Origin: Shinella lacus
GTDB lineage: Bacteria > Pseudomonadota > Alphaproteobacteria > Rhizobiales > Rhizobiaceae
Assembly (NCBI RefSeq): GCF_010994755.1
Contig: NZ_WHSB02000008.1
Coordinates: forward strand, 1-64,000
Direction of reading: 5' to 3'
DNA: 64,000 nucleotides
The notes under the pieces were generated by a model, which was not told the origin of the DNA, did not search any database, and saw nothing but the letters and a program-made list of their open reading frames with translations. Made by a program: the position numbers and the translations under genes. Within the stretch, counting starts at the first letter, position 1. Every line of letters starts with the position of its first letter. Below, piece after piece: positions 53,915-62,956 of this stretch.

Positions 53915-55312
53915 ATGAACATCGAGGTACGGCACGAGCTTGGCGACGAAGGCCCGAAAGACGCCGCGCGCCAGCACCTGATCAATCCGTCGGAAGAGAT
54001 GGCCAAGCTCGGCCGGTCCGACCGGCCGCTTTTCACGCATGCGGATGGCATCTATGTGTGGGACGACGCCGGGCGCAAGCTGATCGACGGGCCTGGCGGC
54101 ATGTGGTGCACCCAGATCGGTTATGCCCGCCGGGAAATCGCCGACGCCATCCGCGACCAGGCGATGACGCTCAGCTACAATTCGCCCTGGTACTTCGTGA
54201 ACGAGCCGGCGGCGGAGCTTGCGCGCCGCATCGCCGAACTGGCGCCGGGCGACCTGAACCACGTGTTCTTCACGACCGGCGGATCGTCCGCCGTCGATTC
54301 CGCGCTCCGCTTCATGCAGTTCTACAACAATGTGCTCGGGCGCGCGAACAAGAAGGCGATCATCTGCCGCATTGACGGCTACCACGGCAGCACCCAGTTG
54401 ACCGCTGCCTGTTCCGGCCGCGCCTGGAACCGGCCGAACTTCGACCTCGCCTCCGACCAGATCGCTTTCATCTCCGCGCCCAACACCTTCCGCCGGCCGC
54501 GTGGCATGTCGGAGGCGGCCTTTCTCAATTTCCTCGTGGAGGAATTCCGATCCAAGGTTGCCGAGCTCGGACCGGAAAATGTCGGCGCTTTCCTTGCCGA
54601 ACCGCTTCTGGCGTCCGGCGGCGTCATCGTGCCGCCGAAGGGCTACCACCAGCGAATCCTGGAGATCTGCCGCCAGCACGACATCCTCTATATCTCCGAC
54701 GAGGTGGTCACGGCCTTCGGACGGTGCGGCCATTGGTTCGCGTCCGAGGATGTCTTCGATATCGTTCCCGACATCATCACCTTCGCCAAGGGTGTTACGT
54801 CAGGCTACCTGCCCCTCGGCGGCCTCGTGATTTCGGATGCCGTTCTTGGCCGCATCAGCGGAGAAAATGCGAAGGGCAGCTTCTTCACCAACGGCTATAC
54901 CTATAGCGGCCATCCGGTGAGCTGCGCCGCGGCACTCGCCAATATCGATGTCATTTCCCGCGACCGCATACTCGAGCATGTGCGCGAGACAGCGCCATAC
55001 TTCCAGGAAAGAATCGGGTCGCTGCGGGACCTGCCGCTTATCGGCGATACGCGCGGAACAGGGCTGCTCGGATGCGTGGAATGTGTGACCGATCCTTCTT
55101 CCGAGCAAGCGACCAAACTCGACGCCGAAATGGCCCTTCGTGTTGACCGCGAATGCTACGAGGCCGGTCTTATCGTGCGGCCGATCTCGAACATGTGCGT
55201 GCTCTCCCCGCCGCTTATCATCACGCGTGAGGAGATCGACACGATCGTCGGCATCCTCGGGCGCAGCATCGAAAAGGTCACGAATGAGCTTCGGGCCGAG
55301 GGCCGGATCTGA
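53915..55312 (+). CDS. Class III PLP-dependent aminotransferase
   Basis: 465 aa from ATG at 53915. PLP-binding features: TGGSSAVDSALRF, GYHGSTQLTA, Asp262 in YISDEVVTAFGR and the Schiff-base Lys292 in TFAKGVTSGYLPLGG. It is of the omega-amino-acid/taurine:pyruvate type, passing an amino group from an omega-amine to a keto acid. It follows the importer genes and faces the PucR gene, suggesting that the imported compound yields a primary amine or omega-amino acid. Its exact substrate is unknown. Confidence 0.9.
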   Translation: MNIEVRHELGDEGPKDAARQHLINPSEEMAKLGRSDRPLFTHADGIYVWDDAGRKLIDGPGGMWCTQIGYARREIADAIRDQAMTLSYNSPWYFVNEPAAELARRIAELAPGDLNHVFFTTGGSSAVDSALRFMQFYNNVLGRANKKAIICRIDGYHGSTQLTAACSGRAWNRPNFDLASDQIAFISAPNTFRRPRGMSEAAFLNFLVEEFRSKVAELGPENVGAFLAEPLLASGGVIVPPKGYHQRILEICRQHDILYISDEVVTAFGRCGHWFASEDVFDIVPDIITFAKGVTSGYLPLGGLVISDAVLGRISGENAKGSFFTNGYTYSGHPVSCAAALANIDVISRDRILEHVRETAPYFQERIGSLRDLPLIGDTRGTGLLGCVECVTDPSSEQATKLDAEMALRVDRECYEAGLIVRPISNMCVLSPPLIITREEIDTIVGILGRSIEKVTNELRAEGRI

Positions 55313-55320
55313 AAAACGAC

Positions 55321-55345
55321 GCCGCCGCGCCATGGGCGCGGTGGC
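55321..55345. terminator. Bidirectional terminator between the aminotransferase and PucR genes
   Basis: GCCGCCGCGCC-ATG-GGCGCGGTGGC forms an 11-bp stem with one G-T pair. Reading minus, TTTTTC follows shortly after; reading plus, GGTTTCC follows. It sits 8 bp after one stop and 7 bp before the other. Confidence 0.75.
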
Positions 55346-55351
55346 GGTTTC

Positions 55352-57136
55352 CTATTCGTCGAGCAGCTTTGAAATCCTCAACGCCAACTCGAATTCAAAA
55401 CGCTTCTGCGAGGATTCCAGATCGAGGCCGAACAGGTCGACGATCCGCGAGAGCCGGTAACGCAGCGTGGTGACATGGATGGCCAGCTGGTCCGCGCACT
55501 GCTGGTTGCGATAACCCGCATCCACAAAGCTCGAAAGCGTCTCGTAGAATTTCGTATCGTGCTCGCGGTCATGGAGAATGATCGGGCCCAATGAAGCGTT
55601 GATATGCGTTCTGATCTGCTGCAGATCGGCGGTGACCAGAAGCATGCTCAGCGGGCCAAGCATCGAGGCGGAGACGACGCCACGTTTTGCGAGCGAGAGG
55701 GCGATGTCCATGACGCAGGACAACCGCTCGAATTGCAGCGCATAGTCGGAAAGCCGCTCGCATGGATCACTGATCGCGATCGTCGGCATGTCGCGATGGT
55801 GGCGCATCACCTCCTGCATGATCTTCGCGGTGACGGTCTTCAGGTAGGCGGGGCTCGGTGCTTCGGGCTCCGGCAGCCAGACGACGATGCCGTTCTGCCT
55901 GGCAATGACGACCGCGCGCGGTTCGAAATGTTCCGCCAGAAAGGAAAGGCCGCGCAGGATCCCGTCCCGCACCTGGCTCCGGATGGCGTCGGCATTGATA
56001 TAGGACACATAGAGAAGCCGGTGGCGCGCGCCTGTCCTGATCCCGAACTTCAAGGAGCGCTGCGCGATGTCATTTTCGCTTTTCCAGCTGCCTTCGATCA
56101 GTTCGATGAACAGCGCATCGAGGGAACGCTGTTCGAACTGGAAACGGATCTGGTTGCGCATCAATTGAACACTGAGAGCCTGCTTGGCGCTTTCGATGAG
56201 CAGAAGGTCGATTTCCGGAATTTCTTCGTCGCCGATGAAGATCAGCGCCCCGACCGCCTTTCCATCTACGGTGAGGCCGTGCATACGGGCGACCGCCGTG
56301 GCGGTCTGCGTCCCCTTCGTATAGTGGAAATCGACATTGGCGGTCGCGCCACCGGCGAGGCTTTCCGAGGCGAGGGTGAGGATCCTGTCGCCCAGTTCGC
56401 TCTCGACATAATGCCGCCATTCCTCGTCGTCGTAGAAGCGCGGGTCCGGGCTCTTGCTCGGGAGGATGGTGTTTGTCGTCCAGTCGACGACGAGAAGCGG
56501 CTGCTTGAAGATCGGATCGATCGTGGCAGCGAGATTGCGCACGGAATCGTCGGAGAGCGCCTGGTTCATCCACTGTATGTGTCGTCCTAGAACCTCCTCC
56601 TTCTGCTCCGCGGCAGTCTTCTGGGCCAGAATGTGCTTCTGTTTCTCCAGTGCTGCGGTTCCCAGCTGCACGATCAGCTTGATGAGGGACAGGTCATCCT
56701 GTTTCAGTTCCTTGATCTCGCGTGAGACGAGGGTGAGGACGATCGGGCGCCCCAGCAGATCGGTGCAGGCCATGGGTGTCACGAGGACGCTGCTGTAGTC
56801 CTTCTCGATCGATTCCCGCTGGAAGCCTGGAAACTCGGCGGATGTCTTGGCGTTGGGAATGAAGACCGGTTCGTTGTAGCGCAGGGCGACCAGGGAGGGG
56901 CTCGTTGCCAGTGCCCAGTTCGTCGCCCCGTCGTTCGGCACCAGTGCCGGGTCGTAGCGGACCGTGACATAGGCGTAACCGCTTGCCAGATCGATGCTCA
57001 TGATCGTCCCGCGATACCAGTTGAGATGGTGGCATGCCGCGCGGATCAACTGCCTGAGGATGGTGTCGGTATCCTGCTCGGCATTGATCGACGTCGCGAT
57101 ATCGCTCAACGACGCGATAAGCTGGCTTACGTCCAT
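55352..57136 (-). CDS. PucR-family transcriptional activator with GAF domain
   Basis: 594 aa from ATG at 57136, with GGAGGAG upstream. An N-terminal GAF domain (about 1-170; DTILRQLIRAACHHLNWYRG) is followed by a middle sensory region and a PucR C-terminal helix-turn-helix: NQQCADQLAIHVTTLRYRLS then RIVDLFGLDLESSQKRFEFE. PucR-type regulators activate catabolic genes for purines, amines and related nitrogen compounds. It lies between the aminotransferase and AA_synth operons. An inverted repeat at 57191-57210 and a related one at 45622 are candidate binding sites. Confidence 0.88.
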   Translation of the reverse strand: MDVSQLIASLSDIATSINAEQDTDTILRQLIRAACHHLNWYRGTIMSIDLASGYAYVTVRYDPALVPNDGATNWALATSPSLVALRYNEPVFIPNAKTSAEFPGFQRESIEKDYSSVLVTPMACTDLLGRPIVLTLVSREIKELKQDDLSLIKLIVQLGTAALEKQKHILAQKTAAEQKEEVLGRHIQWMNQALSDDSVRNLAATIDPIFKQPLLVVDWTTNTILPSKSPDPRFYDDEEWRHYVESELGDRILTLASESLAGGATANVDFHYTKGTQTATAVARMHGLTVDGKAVGALIFIGDEEIPEIDLLLIESAKQALSVQLMRNQIRFQFEQRSLDALFIELIEGSWKSENDIAQRSLKFGIRTGARHRLLYVSYINADAIRSQVRDGILRGLSFLAEHFEPRAVVIARQNGIVVWLPEPEAPSPAYLKTVTAKIMQEVMRHHRDMPTIAISDPCERLSDYALQFERLSCVMDIALSLAKRGVVSASMLGPLSMLLVTADLQQIRTHINASLGPIILHDREHDTKFYETLSSFVDAGYRNQQCADQLAIHVTTLRYRLSRIVDLFGLDLESSQKRFEFELALRISKLLDE

Positions 57137-57190
57137 GTCTCTCCTCCAGGCTCCCGAAGCTCCTATTATTCTATAGCACGTCATCGCAAG

Positions 57191-57210
57191 CTTCCTCTTT
57201 TTTGAGGAAG
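57191..57210. promoter_or_regulatory. Inverted repeat, candidate PucR operator in the divergent promoter
   Basis: CTTCCTC-TTTTTT-GAGGAAG, 7-bp perfect arms, between the PucR gene start (57136) and the AA_synth start (57271). The core TCCTC-N6-GAGGA resembles that at 45622-45636. Confidence 0.6.
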
Positions 57211-57270
57211 ATCATGCGCCCTGTTTCCCTAGTCTTTGGCCATCCGAAAGCCAGGCATGGAGGTTGTGTG

Positions 57271-57852
57271 ATGGCGCCCGCAATTCGAAAGTTCGTGACG
57301 TTTATCGAGGAGACCTTCATTGAAGGGGGACGACATTCAGACCGGCCCGTCACCGCCGTCGGCGTCGTCGCCATTCTGGAAAACCCCTGGGCGAACCAGC
57401 CCTTCGTCGACGATCTCACCCCGATCATCAATGCCTATGCGCCTATTCTCGGCGAGGAGATGACACGTCGTCTCGTTGCCCTGCTGCCGGCGGAGCGCAT
57501 CGAGGCCTATGGCAAATGCGCGGCCGTGGGGCTGAATGGCGAGGTCGAGCACGGCTCGGCGCTCATCCACACCCTGCGGTTCGGCAATATCTTCCGTCAC
57601 GCGGCGCAGGGCACCAGCTATTTGAGCTTTGCCAACACGCGCAATGCTGCCGGCGCGCTGCTCTCGCTGCCGATGACGCACAAAAGCGTTACGGGCACCC
57701 GCTCGCACTTCCTGACCCTGAACCTGCAGGTGGCGGATGCGCCTCGGGAAAACGAAATCCTCATCGCGATCGGCGCGTCCGATGGCGGCAGGCCGCATGC
57801 ACGCATCGGCGACCGCTTTCGCGACATGGAGGAGATGGGGATCAAGGCGTGA
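57271..57852 (+). CDS. AA_synth family protein (DUF1185-like)
   Basis: 193 aa from ATG at 57271, with GGAGG seven bases upstream. Characteristic stretches are AIRKFVTFIEETFIEGGRHS, VTAVGVVAILENPWANQPFV, the GKCAAVGLNGEVEHGSALIH segment and ending GASDGGRPHARIGDRFRDM. The family is often annotated amino-acid-synthesis protein without a proven reaction. It heads a two-gene operon with an aldehyde dehydrogenase, divergent from PucR. A hydrolytic or isomerising role in the pathway is possible but not shown. Confidence 0.85.
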   Translation: MAPAIRKFVTFIEETFIEGGRHSDRPVTAVGVVAILENPWANQPFVDDLTPIINAYAPILGEEMTRRLVALLPAERIEAYGKCAAVGLNGEVEHGSALIHTLRFGNIFRHAAQGTSYLSFANTRNAAGALLSLPMTHKSVTGTRSHFLTLNLQVADAPRENEILIAIGASDGGRPHARIGDRFRDMEEMGIKA

Positions 57853-57896
57853 CCTTGAACCCCGCAAACGGCAAGTGCACGGAGAGGGCGGACGGG

Positions 57897-59327
57897 ATGC
57901 TGGACAGAAGACAATTCTATATCGACGGAAAATGGTGTGCGCCTGCGCAGGAAAGGACGATGGAGGTGCTCAATCCGGCGACGGACGAGCCCTTTGCCGT
58001 CATTTCCTCCGGCTCGGAGCAGGATGTCGACCGGGCCGTCGCCGCTGCCCGGTCCGCCTTTGCGTTCTGGAGCAAGGTCGGACTGACGGAAAGGCTCGGC
58101 TATATCCGCCGGATCGTCGATATCTACCAGTCCCGTCTCGCCGAAATGGGGAAGGCCATCTCGCAGGAAATGGGCGCGCCGATCGACTTCGCGACCCACT
58201 CCCAGGCTGAAGCCGGCCTCTACCACGCAAGGGCCTTTCTGGCGGCGCTCGACGAGTATCGTTTTGAAGAGCTCTTGCGGCCGGACCTGCCCGACCAGAG
58301 GATTCTTCACGAACCCATTGGCGTCTGCGGCCTCATCACGCCGTGGAACTGGCCCATGAACCAGCTGGCGCTGAAAGTCATACCGGCAATCGCGACGGGC
58401 TGCACCGTTGTTTTGAAGCCCTCCGAAATCGCGCCGATTTCCTCCATGCTGTTTGCCGAATTCGTCGACGCAGCCGGGCTTCCCGCCGGCGTCTTCAACC
58501 TCGTCAACGGGGAGGGGGCGATCGTCGGCGAGGCGCTGAGCCGCCATCGCGACGTCGACATGATATCGTTCACGGGCTCCACCCGTGGTGGCGCGGCAGT
58601 GTCGCGCGCCGCTGCGGCAACCGTGAAGCGTGTGTCGCTGGAACTCGGAGGCAAGTCGCCGTTCATCGTCTTTGCCGACGCGGATGTGCAGACCGCCGTG
58701 GCACGCGGCGTCATGCAATGTTTCAACAATACCGGGCAATCCTGCAACGCCCCGACGAGGATGCTCGTCGACAAAACGGTGTATGACGAAGCCGTCGCGG
58801 TCGCAAAGGCGACAGCCGAGGCCGTTGCCATCGGCCAGCCGGACGAACCGGGCGATCATCTAGGCCCACTAGCCTCGCACGGCCACTATGCACGGGTCCA
58901 GGACCTGATCGACGTCGGCATAAAGGAAGGCGCGCGCGTCGTCGTCGGGGGGCTTGGCCGTCCCGATGGTTTCGAGAAGGGAAGCTTTGTCCGGCCGACG
59001 GTCTTTGCCGATGTGGACAATACCATGACGATCGCCCAGGAGGAGGTGTTCGGCCCGGTCCTCACGATCATTCCGTTTTCCGGCGAAGACGAGGCTATCG
59101 CCATAGCCAATGACACTCGCTTCGGCCTTGCCGCATTCGTCGAAACCGCGGACCTCGACCGGGCGCAGCGGGTGGCGCGACAATTGCGCGTCGGCATGGT
59201 CCAGATCAACGGCACGCCCAAGGCGGCCGGCAGCCCGTTCGGTGGCTACAAGCAATCCGGAAACGGGCGCGAAGGCGGCAGATGGGGCCTTGAGGACTAC
59301 CTTGAGGTCAAGCTCATCAGCGGTTGA
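57897..59327 (+). CDS. Aldehyde dehydrogenase (second in the regulon)
   Basis: 476 aa from ATG at 57897; a GTG at 57849 overlapping the previous stop would add 16 residues. Active-site residues are Glu249 (SLELGGKSPF) and Cys283 (NNTGQSCNAPT), with FTGSTRGG for NAD. The sequence differs clearly from the dehydrogenase at 46722, so two distinct aldehydes are probably processed. It could be a semialdehyde dehydrogenase feeding central metabolism. A hairpin lies between it and the convergent dadA. Confidence 0.92.
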   Translation: MLDRRQFYIDGKWCAPAQERTMEVLNPATDEPFAVISSGSEQDVDRAVAAARSAFAFWSKVGLTERLGYIRRIVDIYQSRLAEMGKAISQEMGAPIDFATHSQAEAGLYHARAFLAALDEYRFEELLRPDLPDQRILHEPIGVCGLITPWNWPMNQLALKVIPAIATGCTVVLKPSEIAPISSMLFAEFVDAAGLPAGVFNLVNGEGAIVGEALSRHRDVDMISFTGSTRGGAAVSRAAAATVKRVSLELGGKSPFIVFADADVQTAVARGVMQCFNNTGQSCNAPTRMLVDKTVYDEAVAVAKATAEAVAIGQPDEPGDHLGPLASHGHYARVQDLIDVGIKEGARVVVGGLGRPDGFEKGSFVRPTVFADVDNTMTIAQEEVFGPVLTIIPFSGEDEAIAIANDTRFGLAAFVETADLDRAQRVARQLRVGMVQINGTPKAAGSPFGGYKQSGNGREGGRWGLEDYLEVKLISG

Positions 59328-59337
59328 ACCAACGGCT

Positions 59338-59364
59338 GATCGCGACATGGAAATGGTCGCGATC
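59338..59364. terminator. Stem-loop between the aldehyde dehydrogenase and dadA genes
   Basis: GATCGCGAC-N9-GTCGCGATC, a perfect 9-bp stem, 10 bp after the dehydrogenase stop and 26 bp from the dadA stop. No long T-run is present. Confidence 0.6.
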
Positions 59365-59389
59365 GGCGTTCACTCCGTTCCAGCAGCCG

Positions 59390-60640
59390 TCAGGCGTATC
59401 GCGCAACGGCAAGGTCAGTGGCATCAATATCCGGTTTTCTGCCAGAGACGATGTCGGCAATGACGCGGGCGGAACCCGAGCTCATCGTCCAGCCGAGCGT
59501 GCCGTGGCCGGTGTTGAGGAAGAGGCCGGCGATCTTCGTCGCGCCGATGACCGGCGTGCCGTCCGGCGTCATAGGCCGAAGGCCCGACCAGAAGGTGGCT
59601 TTGCCGGTGTCCCCGCCAGGGAACAGATCCATGACGGAATGCTCAAGTGTGCGGCGACGGGTAAGGCCGAGGTCATTAGTGTAGCCTGATATTTCTGCCA
59701 TGCCGCCGACGCGGATGCGATCGCCGAGGCGGGTGATCGCGATCTTGTAGGTCTCGTCCATCACGGTCGATTCCGGCGCACGCGCCGCGTCGGTGATCGG
59801 GATGGTCAGCGAATAGCCCTTGACCGGATAGACCGGCAGGCGAATGCCGAGGGGACGAACCAGCAGCGGCGAATAGCTGCCGAGCGCCACAACCACCGCG
59901 TCGGCCGAAAGCTTTCCCGTGCCGGTCGTGACGCCACGCACCCTTCCTGCATCAACGTCGAGGGCATTGATTGCAGTGTTCCACATAAAGCGAACGCCGA
60001 GCGCCTCTGCATTCGCCGCCAACGCATTGGCGAACTTGAAGCAATCGCCGGTCTCGTCCTTCGGCGTCAGCAGGCCGCCGACAATTTTTTCGCGCACATG
60101 CCTGAGCGCCGGCTCCACGCGGATGCAGCCCTCGGGGTCGAGCACCTCATAGGGAATGCCGTCGGCGGCGAGCGCCTTGACGTCCTTGGCGGAGGCGTCG
60201 AGCTGTGCCTCGGTGCGGAAGAGCTGCAGCGTACCCTGCATGCGCTCGTTATAGGCGATGCCGGTTTCCTCGCGCAGGGCGGCGAGCGCGATGCGGCTGT
60301 AGTCGGCCAGCCGCAACATGCGGCTCTTGTTGATGGCGTAGCGCCGCGAGGTGCAGTTGGCGAGCATCTGCGCCATCCAGGAAAGCATGGTGGCATCGAT
60401 CTTGGGCCGCAGGATGAGCGGCGCGTGCTGCATGAACAGCCACTTCATCGCCTTCATGGGAATGCCGGGAGCGGCCCAGGGCGAGCAGTAGCCGAAGGAG
60501 ACTTCGCCGGCATTGGCGAAACTCGTCTCCAGCGCCGGGGCGGGCTGGCGGTCGACAACCGTGACCTCGTGGCCGGCCCTGGCAAGTTGATAGGCCGACG
60601 TGACGCCGATAATGCCGGCGCCCAGAACGATGACTTTCAT
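59390..60640 (-). CDS. dadA: D-amino-acid dehydrogenase small subunit
   Basis: 416 aa. The FAD-binding N-terminus is [20 protein letters not shown] then [20 protein letters not shown]. Further motifs are [15 protein letters not shown], the [15 protein letters not shown] segment and [20 protein letters not shown], all usual for DadA. The enzyme oxidises D-alanine and other D-amino acids to keto acids, passing electrons to the respiratory chain. It follows alr by 24 bp; GAGG precedes the ATG. Together they catabolise alanine. Confidence 0.94.
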   Translation of the reverse strand: MKVIVLGAGIIGVTSAYQLARAGHEVTVVDRQPAPALETSFANAGEVSFGYCSPWAAPGIPMKAMKWLFMQHAPLILRPKIDATMLSWMAQMLANCTSRRYAINKSRMLRLADYSRIALAALREETGIAYNERMQGTLQLFRTEAQLDASAKDVKALAADGIPYEVLDPEGCIRVEPALRHVREKIVGGLLTPKDETGDCFKFANALAANAEALGVRFMWNTAINALDVDAGRVRGVTTGTGKLSADAVVVALGSYSPLLVRPLGIRLPVYPVKGYSLTIPITDAARAPESTVMDETYKIAITRLGDRIRVGGMAEISGYTNDLGLTRRRTLEHSVMDLFPGGDTGKATFWSGLRPMTPDGTPVIGATKIAGLFLNTGHGTLGWTMSSGSARVIADIVSGRKPDIDATDLAVARYA

Positions 60641-60664
60641 GGATCCTCACTTGGAAAGAAGGGG

Positions 60665-61798
60665 TCAGCAATATTGCCGTTCGTATCGGCGGCCGAGACC
60701 GGTCAGAATTTCGTAGGAAATGGTGCCGGCGTCGCGTGCGACATCCTCAAGCGTCTGGTGAGGTCCGAGCACCTCCACGAGACTGCCGCATATCAGGCGG
60801 CCCGCCGGCAGGGCGGAGATGTCGATGATGATGCTGTCCATCGAGACGCGCCCGATGATTGGCAGGCGGATACCGTCGCAATAGACCGCGCCCCGGCCAC
60901 CGAGACTGCGCGGCAGACCGTCCGCATAACCGGCGGCAATGGTGGCAAGCCGCATTTCGCCCGTCGTGACATGGCTGGCGGCATAGCCGACACGCGTGCC
61001 AGCCGACACGGTGCGTGTCTGCACGACGGCGACATCGAGGCGCACGACCGGCTCCATCGGATTGTCACGCCCGGCGGTTGGCGCGCCGCCATAGAGCGCG
61101 ATGCCGGGGCGGGCGAGCGCGCCGTGGTAGACCCTTCCGAGAAAGATGCCGCCCGAATTGGCGAAGCAAACGTCGAATTCAGGAAACTCGACCGAGATGC
61201 GCTCCATCTCGGCACGTTGGTCATCGTTCTGGTCGCTGTCGACATCGTCGGCGGAGGCGAGGTGACTCATGATGAAGAGGACCTCGATCCGGCCGTCGGC
61301 CTCGACGTATTCTGAAAGCATCGCCCGGTCTTCCGGCGGCACGCCGAGGCGCGACATGCCGGTGTCGAATTGCAGCACGGCCGGCAGCGTGCGGCCGAGC
61401 GTCTTTGCGGCGGCACACCATTGCCGCCACTGGCCCAAAGAATTGATCACCGGCACGATGCCGCTGCGTGCGCAGGCGAGTTCGTTTTCGGGCTGCAGGC
61501 CGTTCAGCACGAAGACCGCGGCGTCCGCGGCAAGAAGCGGCCGCAGGCGAAGGGCTTCGACAAACTGGGCGACGAAGAAATGACGGCAGCCCTGCGCGTA
61601 GAGCCTGGGTGCGACCCGATCGGCGCCGAGGCCATAGGCATCCGCCTTGACCACCGCCGCCGCGCGCGCCGGGGCCACCTCTTTCGCCAGCTTTTCGTAG
61701 TTGCGGGCAAGTGCGGCTAGATCAATGGTCAGATAGCCCGTTGCGCCGCCCGTGCGGATCGCGTCGCTCTGCCCGTCTTCATGAATTCCGATATGCAT
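60665..61798 (-). CDS. alr: Alanine racemase (catabolic type)
   Basis: 377 aa. The PLP Lys51 lies in AAVVKADAYGLGADRV, and the RVGYAASH motif holds the catalytic Tyr. Fold type III features such as FDTGMSRLGVPPEDRA are present. It converts L- to D-alanine, feeding dadA downstream. The N-terminal 20 residues (HIGIHEDGQSDAIRTGG) are a little longer than usual. The gene is divergent from an Lrp-type regulator, the classical dad arrangement, so this copy is probably for catabolism rather than wall synthesis. Confidence 0.93.
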   Translation of the reverse strand: MHIGIHEDGQSDAIRTGGATGYLTIDLAALARNYEKLAKEVAPARAAAVVKADAYGLGADRVAPRLYAQGCRHFFVAQFVEALRLRPLLAADAAVFVLNGLQPENELACARSGIVPVINSLGQWRQWCAAAKTLGRTLPAVLQFDTGMSRLGVPPEDRAMLSEYVEADGRIEVLFIMSHLASADDVDSDQNDDQRAEMERISVEFPEFDVCFANSGGIFLGRVYHGALARPGIALYGGAPTAGRDNPMEPVVRLDVAVVQTRTVSAGTRVGYAASHVTTGEMRLATIAAGYADGLPRSLGGRGAVYCDGIRLPIIGRVSMDSIIIDISALPAGRLICGSLVEVLGPHQTLEDVARDAGTISYEILTGLGRRYERQYC

Positions 61799-61922
61799 GT
61801 CCAGCCCCCGACTTCAGCGGAGCCTATTGAAACGATCACGAAATTTGGCACTAAATGGCGCTTGATTATTGTGCTAGATCACGATTTTTGAATGAAACGA
61901 CGAAGATTTGGAATGTTCTGCG

Positions 61923-62396
61923 ATGATGGCTCTGGACGCAATCGACCGCAATATCCTGAGGCTCCTCCGGCTCGATGCGCGCATGAGCAATGCGAGCCTC
62001 GCCGTCGAAGTGGGTCTTTCGCCTTCGGCGTGTTTGCGTCGGATCAAGCTGATGGAGCAGACGGGCGTCATCCGTGGCTATACCGCCCTCGTGGATGCGG
62101 GAAATGTCGAGTCCACAATTGCCGTCATCATCAACGTCACGCTGGAACGGCAAACGGAAGACTACCTCGATCGCTTTGAGGCGGCCGTGCGCAAATATCC
62201 GGAAATTCGAGAGTGCTTCCTGATGACGGGCGGCTCGGACTACCTGCTGCGCGTCGAGGTCGCCAATGCAGGCGAGTTCGAGCGCATCCACAAGGAAATC
62301 CTCTCGGCCATGCCGGGTGTTTCGCGGATCCATTCAAGCTTTGCGATCCGCAACGTGCTCGCGACACGGCCAAGGAGACAATCAAAGCGCGTCTGA
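61923..62396 (+). CDS. Lrp/AsnC-family transcriptional regulator
   Basis: 157 aa from ATG at 61923 (ATGATG; either Met fits). The helix-turn-helix is LDAIDRNILRLLRLDARMSN then ASLAVEVGLSPSACLRRIKL. A RAM effector domain follows (CFLMTGGSDYLLRVEVANA). It is divergent from alr-dadA with a 124-bp gap and probably activates that operon in response to alanine, as established for Lrp-type DadR proteins. Confidence 0.92.
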   Translation: MMALDAIDRNILRLLRLDARMSNASLAVEVGLSPSACLRRIKLMEQTGVIRGYTALVDAGNVESTIAVIINVTLERQTEDYLDRFEAAVRKYPEIRECFLMTGGSDYLLRVEVANAGEFERIHKEILSAMPGVSRIHSSFAIRNVLATRPRRQSKRV

Positions 62397-62444
62397 ATGG
62401 AAACAGGTGGGGCTGTTGCGATGCCACAGTTGGCGGCGACGGCG

Positions 62445-62526
62445 ACGCCTCCTGATCCACAGCGCGCCACAGCCAGTGCTTCTTGCCGCGGATCGAAACG
62501 AAATGGCTTGATCTCGTGTCATCCAT
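62445..62526 (-). mobile_element. IS6-family transposase fragment
   Basis: On the minus strand about 20 codons read HFVSIRGKKHWLWRAVDQE, the conserved IRGxKHWLWRAVD block of IS6/IS26-type transposases. Nothing else of the gene remains. Confidence 0.6.
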
Positions 62527-62619
62527 GACGCCGAGTCTCGCCGTGGAAGAGAATCGCGTCCAACGACCTTTCGGAATCGGTTCGCGCGGATCGATTCATG
62601 CGCGTGATGGGTTCGCGAT

Positions 62620-62635
62620 GTTAACAGGTGTCAAC
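62620..62635. promoter_or_regulatory. parS-like palindrome upstream of repA
   Basis: GTTAACAGGTGTCAAC: arms match except one position. It fits the repABC parS outline GTT-N4-GC-N4-AAC apart from GG in the centre. It is 322 bp before repA. It may be a RepB binding site for partition, but the central mismatch lowers confidence. Confidence 0.45.
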
Positions 62636-62831
62636 GCGGCCGTGGTGAATCCGGTGGATGACCGCGGCGGCGCCAGGGGCGAAAAGCCCGGTTTTCCAGC
62701 CTCGCGCCGGGTTCGGCGTTAAGATTTCGTTAACCAAAAAACGCTTGACGCGACTCGGAAGCTGCCGCACCGTCCCTAACGGAACCGGGCGAAGATTGTA
62801 ACTTTCGCCGTAACTGCCAAAAGCATCTGTA

Positions 62832-62869
62832 GATTCTCCCGTCCCCGCATATCCCCGGGGTGGAGAATC
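62832..62869 (+). other. Leader hairpin upstream of repA
   Basis: Outer arms GATTCTCC/GGAGAATC (62832-62839 and 62862-62869) with inner CCCCG/CGGGG pairing. It ends 87 bp before the ATG. TATAGG follows at 62879. It may be a leader RNA structure controlling repA or part of its promoter. Confidence 0.5.
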
Positions 62870-62956
62870 GGAGACACTATAGGCGAGACGATCCGCCCGA
62901 TCATGACGGGACAGGGGGATTGAGCCCAAAGACTGGGCAAGGAACGGAGACTGCGG

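Larger units (their letters stand above)
62397..62956. other. 560-bp region upstream of repA
   Basis: No intact gene. It contains an IS6-like scar, a parS-like palindrome at 62620-62635, an AT-richer segment around 62724-62750 with GTTAAG and TTGACG, and a leader hairpin at 62832-62869. It probably contains the repABC promoter and control elements. Confidence 0.6.

Noticed and set aside
53660-54733. Long minus-strand frame of 357 codons
   Set aside because: It lies opposite the class III aminotransferase, whose catalytic motifs are intact; the minus translation shows no family and is a GC-bias shadow.
57618-58859. Minus-strand frame of 413 codons
   Set aside because: It lies opposite the second aldehyde dehydrogenase with all active-site residues; no family resemblance.
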